Notes: generated by a model not told the origin, from the letters alone. Counted from the first letter of the stretch, positions 38,641-48,229 are shown. The stretch: 63,649 bases of DNA from Chitiniphilus shinanonensis DSM 23277 (GCF_000374805.1 NZ_KB895357.1:1-63649), one strand, 5' to 3'. Made by a program: numbers and translations.

Positions 38641-39291
38641 TTATCGTGCGTTCGCATATTGGCCTCGCGGGTGGAAATGCACGGTGTGAGTGCCGCCCGG
38701 CTGCGGCTTGAGCAGCGGTTCGACGCCGTCGGCGCCGGGGCCGAAGGTTTCCAGCGCTTCGTCCATGTCGCGGATCGGTGGGTCGGTCTGATCGCGCGGC
38801 TCGACGCGGGTCAGGGTGCGCAGCACCTGGAATACGGCGGCGTACGGGCTTTCGTTGCGCGCCAGGCGGCGGCCGATGGCGGCCAGTACGTGGATGGCGT
38901 CGTCGAGCAGGGCCTCGGCTTCGTCCTCGTCGATCAGCCCGAGGAATTCGAGGAACAGCGGCACGTGGTCGGGCAGCTCGGCGACGTCGGGCTCGACGCC
39001 GTGGCGCTGGTATTCGGCCAGCAGGTCGACCATGGCCTGGCCACGGTCGCGGCTTTCGCCGTGGATGTGCTCGAACAGGTGCAGCGAGTGCGCCGGGTTG
39101 CGGTCGAAGGTGGCGACGTAGTTCTCCTGCAAGGCGATCAGCCGGTGCGCGGCGAGGAAGTCGGTCAACGGGCGCAGGGTGTCGCATGCGGCGGGGTGCG
39201 CCGCCAGCGCGGCGGCGATCTCGTCGCGGGCGTCGAGCAGGTCCTGCTCGGGGTAGCTCAGCAGGGCGGACAGGATGCGGTACAGGCTCAT
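38641..39291 (-). CDS. narJ: Nitrate reductase molybdenum cofactor assembly chaperone NarJ
   Basis: 216 residues, all-helical TorD/NarJ family, with LLSYPEQDLLD, YVATFDRNPAHSLHLFEHIHGESRDRGQAMVDLL and PDHVPLFLEFL. Cytosolic chaperone for cofactor insertion into NarG and membrane attachment of NarGH. Ten bp after narH. The tail after about residue 185 is typical low-complexity. Confidence 0.96.
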   Translation of the reverse strand: MSLYRILSALLSYPEQDLLDARDEIAAALAAHPAACDTLRPLTDFLAAHRLIALQENYVATFDRNPAHSLHLFEHIHGESRDRGQAMVDLLAEYQRHGVEPDVAELPDHVPLFLEFLGLIDEDEAEALLDDAIHVLAAIGRRLARNESPYAAVFQVLRTLTRVEPRDQTDPPIRDMDEALETFGPGADGVEPLLKPQPGGTHTVHFHPRGQYANAR

Positions 39292-39301
39292 GTCCCCTCC
39301 C

Positions 39302-40867
39302 CTATGCGCCGTCGGCCGCGCGGCGGCGCGATTTGGGCATGTCGATGAAGATCACGCTGCCCTCGGGCTTCTTGCCGAACAGCGCGCCGGCCGAGGTGCC
39401 GCCGGAGCAGCCGTTGCCGAAGCTGAAGCCGCAGCTGCCTTTCTCGTTGAAGCTGTCCTCCACCACTTCCTTGTGGCTGGTCGGCACTACGAAGCGATCC
39501 TCGTAGTTGGCGATGGCCATGGTCTGGTACATGTCCTCGACGGTGGCGGCGTCCAGCCCCAGCGGCGCCAGCAGCGTTTCGTCGCCACGGCCGTGCACCA
39601 CCTGGCCGCGCTTGTAGGCGCGCATGGCGATCATCCGCTCCAGCGCGGTGACGACGGGTTCCTCCTTGCCGGCGGTGAGCAGGTTGGCGAGGTAGCGCAC
39701 GGGGATGCGCAGGCTTTTCACGTCAGGGATGATGCTGTCGCCGACGGCGCTGTGCGGCATCTGCCCCGCCTCGGCGGCGCTCTGGATCGGCGACAGAGGC
39801 GGGATGTACCACACCATCGGCAGCGTGCGGTATTCCGGGTGCAGGGGGAACGCCACTTTCCAGTCCACCGCCATCTTGTAGACAGGCGATTTCTGCGCGG
39901 CGTCCAGCCAGCTTTGGGCGATGCCCTGGCGCAGTGCTTCGGCGATCACTTCGGGCGAGTGCGGGTCGAGGAAGGCTTCGAGCTGGGCTTGGTACAGGTC
40001 CTGTTCGTTCTCGGTGGCGGCGGCCTGTTCGATCAGGTCGGCGTCGTACAGCATGACCCCCAGGTAACGGATGCGGCCGACGCAGGTTTCGGAGCAGACG
40101 GTGGGCTGGCCGGCTTCGATACGCGGGAAGCAGAAGGTGCACTTCTCGGCTTTGCCGGTGTGCCAGTTGTAGTAGATCTTCTTGTACGGGCAGCCGGAGA
40201 TGCACATGCGCCAGCCGCGGCATTTGTCCTGGTCCACCAGCACGATACCGTCGTCCTCGCGCTTGTAGACCGAGCCGGACGGGCACGACGCCACGCACGC
40301 CGGGTTGAGGCAGTGCTCGCACAGGCGCGGCAGGTACATCATGAAGGTGTTCTCGAAGGTGGCGTACATCTCCTTCTGCACGCCTTCGAACAGGGCGTCG
40401 CGGCTGCGCGAGGCGAATTCGCCGCCCAGGTCGTCCTCCCAGTTGGGGCCCCACTCGATCTTGTCCATCTTCCTGCCGGTCAGCACCGACACCGGGCGCG
40501 CGGTGGGCGGGGTCTGCGACAGCGGCGCCTTTTGCAGGTGCTCGTAGTCGTAGGTGAACGGTTCGTAGTAATCGTCGATGGCGGGCAGGTTGGGGTTGGC
40601 GAAGATGTTGGCGAGGATCTTCATCCGCCCGCCCTGGCGCGGCTCCAGCCGGCCGGCGGCGTTGCGCACCCAGCCGCCCTGCCATTTGTCCTGGTTTTCC
40701 CATTCCTTGGGGTAGCCGATGCCGGGCTTGGTCTCGACGTTGTTGAACCAGGCGTATTCCACGCCGTCGCGGCTGGTCCAGACGTTCTTGCAGGTGACCG
40801 AACAGGTATGGCAGCCGATGCATTTGTCGAGGTTCAGCACCATGCCGACTTGTGCGCGTATCTTCAT
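39302..40867 (-). CDS. narH: Respiratory nitrate reductase beta subunit NarH
   Basis: 521 residues with the four cysteine clusters that bind one 3Fe-4S and three 4Fe-4S centres: CIGCHTCSVTCKNVW (near residue 16), CEHCLNPACVASCPSG (near 183), CRGWRMCISGCPYKK (Trp in place of one Cys, diagnostic of the 3Fe-4S cluster) and CTFCFPRIEAGQPTVCSETC. It wires NarI haem to NarG. Length is normal (E. coli 512). Confidence 0.98.
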   Translation of the reverse strand: MKIRAQVGMVLNLDKCIGCHTCSVTCKNVWTSRDGVEYAWFNNVETKPGIGYPKEWENQDKWQGGWVRNAAGRLEPRQGGRMKILANIFANPNLPAIDDYYEPFTYDYEHLQKAPLSQTPPTARPVSVLTGRKMDKIEWGPNWEDDLGGEFASRSRDALFEGVQKEMYATFENTFMMYLPRLCEHCLNPACVASCPSGSVYKREDDGIVLVDQDKCRGWRMCISGCPYKKIYYNWHTGKAEKCTFCFPRIEAGQPTVCSETCVGRIRYLGVMLYDADLIEQAAATENEQDLYQAQLEAFLDPHSPEVIAEALRQGIAQSWLDAAQKSPVYKMAVDWKVAFPLHPEYRTLPMVWYIPPLSPIQSAAEAGQMPHSAVGDSIIPDVKSLRIPVRYLANLLTAGKEEPVVTALERMIAMRAYKRGQVVHGRGDETLLAPLGLDAATVEDMYQTMAIANYEDRFVVPTSHKEVVEDSFNEKGSCGFSFGNGCSGGTSAGALFGKKPEGSVIFIDMPKSRRRAADGA

Positions 40868-40897
40868 TTTGCTTCGCTCCTTGCGTCGCTCGGTGAG

Positions 40898-41016
40898 GGG
40901 GGAGGAGTGAGGGGTGAGGTGTTGCCTCGGCTCGCTCCCACCACCGTGGATTCGATGGTCGATGACGTCGGGGTGGGGGTTGCCCCCTCACACCTCACGC
41001 CTTACCCCTCACGCGC
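40898..41016. repeat. Imperfect inverted repeat in the narG-narH gap
   Basis: The 134-bp gap has arms GTGAGGGGTGAGGTGT and ACACCTCACGCCTTACCCCTCAC around a partly complementary centre (CCCACC... and GGGTGGGGG). It would form a large hairpin in the narGHJI transcript. Confidence 0.6.
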
Positions 41017-44000
41017 CGCGTCCCGCGGCGCTTCCAGCCACTTCACTTTCTTCATCTTGCGCAGCACCACGAATTCGTCGCGGTTGCTGCCGACGGTGCC
41101 GTAGTAGTTGAAGCCATACGCCTGCTGGGCGTAGCCGCCGATCATGTGGGTGGGCTTGAGCACGGCGCGGGTGACCGAGTTGTGGATGCCGCCGCGCTTG
41201 CCGCTGGTTTCGGCGCCGGGCACGTTCACGATCTTTTCCTGGGCGTGGTACATCAGGCACATGCCGGGCGGCACGCGCTGGCTGACCACCACGCGGGCGG
41301 TGAGCGTGCCGTTGAGGTTGAACACCTCGATCCAGTCGTTGTCGCGGATGCCGGCCTGCGCGGCGTCGGTTTCGGAGATCCACACGTGCGGGCCGCCGCG
41401 GCTGAGGGTCAGCATGCGCAGGTTGTCGGAATAGGTGCTGTGGATGCCCCACTTCTGGTGCGGGGTGATCCAATTGAGCACCAGCTCGTGTTCGCCGTTG
41501 CCGTGCCTGCCGAGCATCGGCGCGACGCTGCGGGTGTCGATCGCCGGCTTGTAGACGCACGAGCCCTCGCCGAAGTCGAGCATCCAGCGGTGATCCTGGT
41601 AGAACTGCTGGCGGCCGGTGAGCGTGCGCCAGGGGATCAGCTCGTGCACGTTGGTGTAGCCGGCGTTGTAGCTGACCTCTTCCGACTCCAGGCCGGACCA
41701 GGTGGGGGCGGAGATGATCTTGCGCGGCTGCGCCTGCACGTCGCGGAAGCGGATCTTGTCGTGCTCGCGCCCCACCGCCAGGTGGGTGTGGTCGCGCCCG
41801 GTGATCCTGCCCAGCGCCTCCCACGCCTTGACCGAGACGTGGCCGTTGGTTTCGGGGGCGAAGGTGAGGATCATCTCGGCGGCGTCGATGGCGCTGTCCA
41901 GGCGCGGACGGCCTTCGCTGATGCCCGGCTCGGTCACGGCGCGGGTCAGCCCGGCCAGTTCGCGCACCTCGTGCCTGGTATCCCAGTTGATGCCCTTGCC
42001 GCCGTTGCCCAACTTGTCGAGCAGGGGCCCGACGCTGGTGAACTTGCGATGGATGTCGCGGTAGTCGCGCTCGACCACGGTCATGTTGGGCGCGGTCTTG
42101 CCGGGGATCAGGTCGCATTCGCCGTGCTTCCAGTCGCGCGGCTCCAGCGGCTGGCCCAGTTCCCCCGGGGTGTCGTGCAGCAACGGCGTCAGCACCAGAT
42201 CCTTGCGCGTGCCCAGGTACGGGCCGCCGATCTCGCTGAATTGCTTCGCCAGCAGCTTGTAGATCTCCCAGTCGGTCTTGCTTTCCCACAGCGGCTGCAC
42301 GGCTTCGGACAGCGGGTGGATGAACGGGTGCATGTCCGAGGTGTTGAGGTCGTCCTTTTCGTACCAGGTGGCGGTCGGCAGCACGATGTCGCCGTACAGG
42401 CAGGTGGTGCTCATGCGGAAGTCGAGCACGGTGAGCAGATCCAGCTTGCCCTCGGCCGCCTGCTCGCGGTACGTCACCTCGCTGGGATGCACGGTGTCGC
42501 TTTCGTCGCAGAACAGCGCGTTCTGGGTGCCGAGCAGGTATTTGAGGAAGTACTCGTGGCCCTTGCCGCTGGAGCCCAGGATGTTGGAGCGCCAGACGAA
42601 CATGTTGCGCGGGAAGTTGGCGGGATCGTCCGGGTCGTCGCAGCTCATCGCCAGCGTGCCGGCCTTGAGCTGGGCGGCGGCGTAGGCCACCGGGTCCTGG
42701 CCGGCGGCCTCGGCCGCGGCGGTCACCTGCAACGGGTTGGTGCGCAGTTGCGGCGCCGACGGCAGCCAGCCCATGCGTTCGGACTTGGCGTTGAGGTCGA
42801 TCAGGCTCAGCTTGCCGTAGCGACCGCGATCGGCGGTGGGGGCGAGGATGTCGTCCACGTGCAGTTTTTCGTGGCGCCACTGGCTGGTGTGGGCATAGAA
42901 GAAGCTGGTGCCGTTCATCTGGCGCGGCGGGCGCGACCAGTCGGTGGCGAACGCCAGCGGCGCCCAGCCGAACTGCGGCCGCAGCTTTTCCTGGCCCACG
43001 TAGTGCGCCCAGCCGCCCCCGCTCTGGCCGACGCAGCCGCACATCATCAGCAGGTTGATGATGCCGCGGTAGGTCATGTCCATGTGGTACCAGTGGTTGA
43101 GCGCAGCGCCGACGATCACCATGCTCTTGCCGTGGGTGTCGTGCGCGTTCTGGGCGAACTCGCGCGCCACCTGGATCACCAGTTCGCGCTTCACCGTGGT
43201 GTGCTTTTCCTGCCAGGCCGGGGTGTAGGGCACGTCGTCGTCGAACGACGCAGCCACATTGCCGCCGCCCAGGCCGCGATCGACGCCGTAGTTGGCCAGT
43301 TGCAGGTCGTACACGGTGGTGACCAGCGCGCTGCCGCCATCGGCCAGGGCGATGCGCTTGACCGGCACATTGCGCACCAGCAGTTCGTCGTGCTCGCCGC
43401 CGAAGTACGGGAAGCCCACCCCGGCCACCTCGTCGCGGCAATCGATCAGGCTGAGCAGCGGATCGACCTCGCGCCCGCTGCCGCCGTCCTTCTGTTCCAG
43501 GTTCCAGCGGCCGACCTTGGCGCCGTCGTCCACCTTGCCCTCGCCCCAGCGGAAGCCAATGGTGCCGTTGGGCACCACCAGGTCGCCGGTGGTGGCGTCG
43601 ATCTCCAGAGTCTTCCATTCGGGGTTGTTGGCCTCGCCGTGGTTGCCGGCCAGGTGCGAGGCGCGCAGGAAGTGGTCGGGCACCAGGCAGTCGCCATGCT
43701 CGCGCAGCAGCACCAGCATCGGCATGTCGGTGTATTGCTTGGCGTAGTCGCGGAAGTAATCGGATTTGCCGCCGTGATGGAATTCCTTGAGCACCACGTG
43801 GCCCATCGCCATCGCCAGCGCGGCGTCGGTGCCCTGGCGCGGCGCCAGCCAGATGTCGCCGAACTTGACCATCTCGCCGAAGTCGCTGGAAACAGCCACT
43901 GTCTTGGTGCCCTTGTAGCGCACCTCGGTATAGAAGTGGGCGTCCGGGGTGCGCGTCATCGGCACGTTGGAGCCCCACACCATCAGGTAGGTGGCGTTGT

Positions 44001-44730
44001 ACCAGTCGGCCGACTCGGGCACGTCGGTCTGCTCGCCCCAGGTCTGCGGGCTGGCCGGCGGCAGGTCGCAATACCAGTCGTAGAAGCTGAGGCACACCCC
44101 GCCCAGCAGGCTGAGGTAACGCGCGCCGGCGGCGTAGCTGACCATCGACATCGCCGGGATCGGCGAGAAGCCGATGATGCGATCCGGGCCGAACTTGTCG
44201 ATGGTGAAGGCGTTGGCGGCGGCGATGATCTCGGTGGCGGTGTCCCAGTCGGCGCGCACGAAGCCGCCCTGGCCGCGCTCGCGCTTGTAGCGGCGCGATT
44301 TTTCCGGATCCTGGCTGATCGACGCCCAGGCGGCGATCGGGTCCAGCGTGCGGCGCGCCTCGCGCCACATGTCGATCAGGCTGCTGCGGATCATCGGGTA
44401 CTTCACCCGCTGCGCCGAATACACGTACCAGCTGTACGACGCGCCGCGCGGACAGCCGCGCGGTTCGTGGTTGGGCAGGTCGGGCCGGGTGCGCGGATAG
44501 TCGGTCTGCTGGGTTTCCCAGGTGATCAGGCCGTTCTTGACGTAGACCTTCCAGGAACAGGACCCCGTGCAGTTCACGCCATGGGTGGAGCGCACGATCT
44601 TGTCGTGCTGCCAGCGCGAGCGGTAGCCGTTCTCCCACTTGCGATCCTCGTCCACCACCGCGCCATGGCCGTCCGAGAAGGTGGACTTCACCCGCGACAG
44701 GAACTTCAGTCGATCCAGAAAGTGACTCAT
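41002..44730 (-). CDS. narG: Respiratory nitrate reductase alpha subunit NarG
   Basis: 1242 residues (E. coli 1247). N-terminal FS0 cluster region HGVNCTGSCSWKVYV with the His ligand, PRGCPRGASYSWY, and the molybdenum-ligand Asp region YNATYLMVWGSNVPMTRTPDAHF (about residue 240). It is the cytoplasmic bis-MGD enzyme reducing nitrate to nitrite with quinol electrons via NarHI. No Tat signal, as expected for the cytoplasm-facing type. Its own leader contains the nitrate-regulon motif and the second CCTTGAACCAC inverted repeat. Confidence 0.98.
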   Translation of the reverse strand: MSHFLDRLKFLSRVKSTFSDGHGAVVDEDRKWENGYRSRWQHDKIVRSTHGVNCTGSCSWKVYVKNGLITWETQQTDYPRTRPDLPNHEPRGCPRGASYSWYVYSAQRVKYPMIRSSLIDMWREARRTLDPIAAWASISQDPEKSRRYKRERGQGGFVRADWDTATEIIAAANAFTIDKFGPDRIIGFSPIPAMSMVSYAAGARYLSLLGGVCLSFYDWYCDLPPASPQTWGEQTDVPESADWYNATYLMVWGSNVPMTRTPDAHFYTEVRYKGTKTVAVSSDFGEMVKFGDIWLAPRQGTDAALAMAMGHVVLKEFHHGGKSDYFRDYAKQYTDMPMLVLLREHGDCLVPDHFLRASHLAGNHGEANNPEWKTLEIDATTGDLVVPNGTIGFRWGEGKVDDGAKVGRWNLEQKDGGSGREVDPLLSLIDCRDEVAGVGFPYFGGEHDELLVRNVPVKRIALADGGSALVTTVYDLQLANYGVDRGLGGGNVAASFDDDVPYTPAWQEKHTTVKRELVIQVAREFAQNAHDTHGKSMVIVGAALNHWYHMDMTYRGIINLLMMCGCVGQSGGGWAHYVGQEKLRPQFGWAPLAFATDWSRPPRQMNGTSFFYAHTSQWRHEKLHVDDILAPTADRGRYGKLSLIDLNAKSERMGWLPSAPQLRTNPLQVTAAAEAAGQDPVAYAAAQLKAGTLAMSCDDPDDPANFPRNMFVWRSNILGSSGKGHEYFLKYLLGTQNALFCDESDTVHPSEVTYREQAAEGKLDLLTVLDFRMSTTCLYGDIVLPTATWYEKDDLNTSDMHPFIHPLSEAVQPLWESKTDWEIYKLLAKQFSEIGGPYLGTRKDLVLTPLLHDTPGELGQPLEPRDWKHGECDLIPGKTAPNMTVVERDYRDIHRKFTSVGPLLDKLGNGGKGINWDTRHEVRELAGLTRAVTEPGISEGRPRLDSAIDAAEMILTFAPETNGHVSVKAWEALGRITGRDHTHLAVGREHDKIRFRDVQAQPRKIISAPTWSGLESEEVSYNAGYTNVHELIPWRTLTGRQQFYQDHRWMLDFGEGSCVYKPAIDTRSVAPMLGRHGNGEHELVLNWITPHQKWGIHSTYSDNLRMLTLSRGGPHVWISETDAAQAGIRDNDWIEVFNLNGTLTARVVVSQRVPPGMCLMYHAQEKIVNVPGAETSGKRGGIHNSVTRAVLKPTHMIGGYAQQAYGFNYYGTVGSNRDEFVVLRKMKKVKWLEAPRDAAREG

Positions 44731-44813
44731 TGCTTGTTCTCCGTATCCGCCGCCGCGGGGGCGGCCGGCACTCCGATGGAATGCAACCAGCGTAAGGCGC
44801 GACGACGACCCGG

Positions 44814-44863
44814 CCCATTCGCCGGAAGACGGGGGACCGCCACTGCAAGAGGACTAGGCCGGT
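44814..44863 (-). promoter_or_regulatory. Nitrate-regulon promoter motif before narG
   Basis: On the minus strand ACCGGCCTAGT (44863-44853) and, 39 bp on, CGGCGAATGGG (44824-44814). The same two elements with 38-bp spacing precede narK1. A possible -10 (TACGCT) follows. Confidence 0.6.
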
Positions 44864-44893
44864 TGGGGGAACTGGATGGGGTGGGGGCGTTGG

Positions 44894-45056
44894 AAACCCT
44901 ACACCTTGAACCACAGAGGACAGTGAGGACACAGAGGGGTCACAGAGAAAGACAAACCAAATGGAACGTGGGTCTTGATCGACTCACCCGCTGGTTTGGC
45001 CTTCTCCGTGGATCTCCGTGCTCTCACTGCCCTCTGTGGTTCAAGGTGTGGGGTTT
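44894..45056. repeat. Inverted-repeat element, CCTTGAACCAC type, copy 2
   Basis: 163 bp with outer arms AAACCCTACACCTTGAACC and complement (one mismatch over 26 bp) and inner ACAGAGG pairs; homologous to the element at 1256-1390 but with a different centre. It occupies most of the narK2-narG gap. Confidence 0.85.
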
Positions 45057-45093
45057 CTTTCAACAAAGCTGTGGCGTTAAACCTCCAACCGCC

Positions 45094-46479
45094 TCAGCAA
45101 GGCATCGGCGCGTTGCGGCGGGCGTAGTGCCACCAGGTGATCAGCACGCAGCTGATGTAGAAGCCGATGAAGCACAGCAAGGCGGCGTCGACGCTGCCGG
45201 TCAGGGCCAGCGACGAGCCGAAGCTCTTGGGGATGAAGAAGCCGCCGTAGGCGCCGATGGCGGCGGAGAAGCCCAGCACCGCGGCGGCCTCCTTGCCGGC
45301 GTCGACCAGCGCCTGCTTCTCGGCCTGGGCGCCGCGCCCGGCCGCCGCGCGCTGGCGCTCGGTGAGGAAGATCACCGGGATCATGCGGAAGGTGGAGCCG
45401 TTGCCGATGCCCGACAGCGCGAACAGCACGATGAACATCGCCAGGAAGCCGACGAAGTTGCCGCCCTGCCCCGCTTGCGGCAGGAACTGCATCACGCCGA
45501 TCACCGCGCCGATCATGCCGATGAAGGTCCAGAAGGTGACGCGCGCGCCGCCCAGCTTGTCCGAGATCCAGCCGCCCACCGGCCGCGTCAGCGCGCCCAC
45601 CAGCGGACCGAGGAAGGCATAGGCGGTGGGATCGACCGTGGGGAACTGCGATTTGGTCAGCATCGCCAGCCCGGCCGAGAAGCCGATGAACGAGCCGAAG
45701 GTGCCCACGTAGAGCCAGCACATCAGCCAGTTGTGCTTGCGCTTGAAGATCACCGCCTGGTCGGCGAACGATGCCTTGGCGTCGGCGATGTCGTTCATGC
45801 CGAACCACGCCGCCACGCTGGCGATGGCGATGAACGGCACCCAGACGAAGCCGGCGTTCTGCAACCACATGCTGGCGGTGGCGCCGTCCTTCACATAAAG
45901 CTGCGGCGCGCCGCCGAGCGCGCCCAGCACGCCGGCCGAGATCACCAGCGGCACCACGAACTGCACCACGCTCACCCCCAGGTTGCCGATGCCGGCGTTC
46001 AGGCCGGTGGCCAGGCCCTTGCGGGCCTTGGGGAAGAAGAAACTGATGTTGGCCATGCTGGAGCTGAAGTTGCCGCCGCCCAGGCCGCACAGCAGCGCCA
46101 GTCCCAGCAGGGTGGGATAGCTGGTGGTCGGGTCGCGCAGCGCGAAGCCCATGCCGATGGCCGGGATCAGCAGGCTGGCGGTGGAGATCGCGGTGAAGCG
46201 GCGTCCGCCGACGATGGGCACCAGGAACGAATAGAAGATGCGCAGCGTGGCGCCGGACAACGCCGGCAGCGCGGTCAGCCAGAACATCTGGTTCTTGCTG
46301 AGGGCAAAACCGGCCTGGTCGAGATTGACCACCACCACGCTCCACAGCATCCACACGCTGAAGGCCAGCATCAGCGCGGGAATGGAGATCCACAGGTTGC
46401 GGTTGGCGACGCGGGCGCCGCTTTCCTGCCAGAAGCCGGGGTTTTCCGGCTCCCAGCGCTTGAGCACATAGCTGGACAT
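45094..46479 (-). CDS. narK: Nitrate/nitrite transporter NarK2 type
   Basis: 461 residues, 12-span MFS protein of the NNP family, with the nitrate signature GLGGGNFSSSMANISFFFPKARKGLATGLNAGIGN and a second G-rich stretch SGIGNGSTFRMIPVIF. A cytoplasmic insertion with charged residues (RQRAAAGRGAQAEKQALVDAGKEAA) before the last spans is usual for the nitrate/nitrite antiport type. It lies 3 bp after narK1, forming the narK1K2 pair known from denitrifiers. Confidence 0.93.
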   Translation of the reverse strand: MSSYVLKRWEPENPGFWQESGARVANRNLWISIPALMLAFSVWMLWSVVVVNLDQAGFALSKNQMFWLTALPALSGATLRIFYSFLVPIVGGRRFTAISTASLLIPAIGMGFALRDPTTSYPTLLGLALLCGLGGGNFSSSMANISFFFPKARKGLATGLNAGIGNLGVSVVQFVVPLVISAGVLGALGGAPQLYVKDGATASMWLQNAGFVWVPFIAIASVAAWFGMNDIADAKASFADQAVIFKRKHNWLMCWLYVGTFGSFIGFSAGLAMLTKSQFPTVDPTAYAFLGPLVGALTRPVGGWISDKLGGARVTFWTFIGMIGAVIGVMQFLPQAGQGGNFVGFLAMFIVLFALSGIGNGSTFRMIPVIFLTERQRAAAGRGAQAEKQALVDAGKEAAAVLGFSAAIGAYGGFFIPKSFGSSLALTGSVDAALLCFIGFYISCVLITWWHYARRNAPMPC

Positions 46480-46482
46480 GGG

Positions 46483-47793
46483 TCAGGACTCCTGGGCAAT
46501 GGCGCAGCCGGCAGGCCGCGTCCGTTCAAACGGTTGGCCGGCCAGCAGGCGCCGGTCTTGCGACAGGCGCTCCGGACGGAAGCTGTAGTGCATCCACACC
46601 AGGCTGACGCACACGGTGCCGTACAGCAGCATGAAGGCGCTGCTGCGCACGCCAGTGAGATCGAGCAAGGCGCCGAACAGGATGGGCAGGATGAAGCCGC
46701 CCAGGCCGCCGGCCAGGCCGACCACGCCCGAGACGGCGCCGATGTTGTGCGGGAATTCGTCGGAGATGAACTTGAACACCGATGCCTTGCCGATGGCCAT
46801 GGCGATGCCGACCACGAACAGCAGCAGGGTGAACAGCCAGGCGTTCAGCCCGAGGTGGAAGCTGCGCGCGCCGGCCACGGTCTGCACCGTGAACTGGGTC
46901 TGCGGGTAACTCAGCAGGAAGAACGCCACCCAGCACACCCACATCACCCACCAGGTGGTGCGGTAGGCGCCGTAGCGGTCGGACACCCAGCCGCCAACCG
47001 CGCGCAGCACGCCCCCGGGCAGCGAGAAACACGCCGCGAGCACGGCGGCCAGCTTCATGTCGAAGCCGTATTCGCCGATGTAGTACTTGGTCATCCACAG
47101 CGCGAGCGCCACGTAGCCGCCGAACACCACCGAGTAGTACTGGCAGTAGCGCCATACCCGCGGGTCGCGCAGCACGTGCAGTTGCTCGCGCAGGCTGGCG
47201 CCGCCCTTGACGCGGTGCCCGGGGCGGCTGTCGGACAGGAACCAGAACGCCAGCGCGGTGACCAGCATCGCCACCGCGTACACCTTGGGCACGATCACCC
47301 AGCTGCCGGCAGCGGCGATCAGCGCGGGGGCGACGAACTTGGTCAGCGCCGAGCCGGAATTGCCGGCGCCGAACACCCCCATCGCCAGCCCCTGCCGTTC
47401 CTTGGGAAACCAGCGCGCCACGTAGGGCGTGCCCACCGAGAACGAGCCACCGGCCAGGCCGACGAACAGCGCCAGCACCAGGAACTGCCAGTAGGCGGTG
47501 GCGTGGCTGAGCAGCCAGATCGCCGGCACGGTGGACAGCATCAGCAGGAACAGCACGATGCGCCCGCCGTAGCGGTCGGTCCAGATGCCGAGGGGCACCC
47601 GCACCAGCGAGCCGGTCAGCACCGGCATCGCGGCCAGCAGGCCGAACTCGGTTTCGTTCAGCCCCAGCCGGTCCTTGATCGGAATGCCGATCACGGCGAA
47701 CACCATCCACACGGCGAAACAGATGGTGAAGGCCAGGGTGCTGGCGGCCAGTACCCGGATGGCGCCCTGCGGTACGGGTTCGGCGGATTTCAT
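46483..47793 (-). CDS. narK1: Nitrate transporter NarK1 type
   Basis: 436 residues, 12 spans, MFS NNP family: GIWTDRYGGRIVLFLLML (MFS loop), GLAGGSFSVGTPYVARWFPKERQGLAMGVFGAGNSG and the second signature GVVGLAGGLGGFILP. This shorter class is the proton-coupled nitrate importer type. First gene of the nar block; its leader holds the shared ACCGGCCTAGT motif. Class assignment between the two NarK types is by length and motif resemblance. Confidence 0.92.
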   Translation of the reverse strand: MKSAEPVPQGAIRVLAASTLAFTICFAVWMVFAVIGIPIKDRLGLNETEFGLLAAMPVLTGSLVRVPLGIWTDRYGGRIVLFLLMLSTVPAIWLLSHATAYWQFLVLALFVGLAGGSFSVGTPYVARWFPKERQGLAMGVFGAGNSGSALTKFVAPALIAAAGSWVIVPKVYAVAMLVTALAFWFLSDSRPGHRVKGGASLREQLHVLRDPRVWRYCQYYSVVFGGYVALALWMTKYYIGEYGFDMKLAAVLAACFSLPGGVLRAVGGWVSDRYGAYRTTWWVMWVCWVAFFLLSYPQTQFTVQTVAGARSFHLGLNAWLFTLLLFVVGIAMAIGKASVFKFISDEFPHNIGAVSGVVGLAGGLGGFILPILFGALLDLTGVRSSAFMLLYGTVCVSLVWMHYSFRPERLSQDRRLLAGQPFERTRPAGCAIAQES

Positions 47794-47851
47794 GGCGACG
47801 CTCCCAACGATGGATGGTTGAGAACGAGCTTATGGCGGGCAAGCGGGGGCG

Positions 47852-47900
47852 CCCATTCGCCGAAAGGCCGACCGCCGCGTCGCAGGCGAACTAGGCCGGT
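47852..47900 (-). promoter_or_regulatory. Nitrate-regulon promoter motif before narK1
   Basis: On the minus strand ACCGGCCTAGT (47900-47890) then CGGCGAATGGG (47862-47852), followed 24 bp on by a -10-like CATAAG and the narK1 start 59 bp from the second element. Confidence 0.6.
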
Positions 47901-47928
47901 CTACCGATGAGGTGATCGTCGGAAACGA

Positions 47929-47953
47929 CAACAGCCCGACGGGATCGGGCTGT
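47929..47953 (-). terminator. Stem-loop between bpt and narK1
   Basis: ACAGCCCGA-CGGGA-TCGGGCTGT stem; on the minus strand it follows bpt and is followed by TGTCGTTTCC, a weak T tract. Probable bpt terminator. Confidence 0.5.
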
Positions 47954-48039
47954 CCGGGCTGGGCAATGGTGGGGAGGAGCAAAACCTGCCAAGCGATTCA
48001 TCGGCCGGGACAAATCAAAGATGCCACCGCAAACCAGGA

Positions 48040-48200
48040 ACGATGTGCGCCCGGCTCTGCCGGGGGCTGCTCACGGTGATGAAACCGCGACCGCCAAACC
48101 AGATCCAAGGCGCGGTGGCGGGGGGAGTGGAATCGACCAGGAAGCGTCAAATACCGGCATACCGAACAGGCTTCGCGCCCGGCTCTGCCGGGTGCCTGCG
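48040..48200. repeat. Mosaic repeat related to the narJ-narI repeats
   Basis: Contains two GCCCGGCTCTGCCGGG stems and GGGGGGAGTGGAATCGACC, the reverse of the TTCCACTCCCCCC start of the 135-bp unit. No gene is seen between 47901 and 48229. Confidence 0.6.
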
Positions 48201-48229
48201 CGATCAAGCCGACAACCGCCGCCGGCTAT

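Noticed and set aside
38172-38657. 161-residue repetitive open frame in the narJ-narI gap
   Set aside because: Open only because the repeat unit (135 bp) is a multiple of three; it crosses narJ and narI ends and has no start signal. Kept as a DNA repeat.
41146-47910. 2254-codon open frame opposite narG-narK
   Set aside because: Runs antisense to four well-supported genes and translates into Arg/His/Gly/Ala-rich noise.
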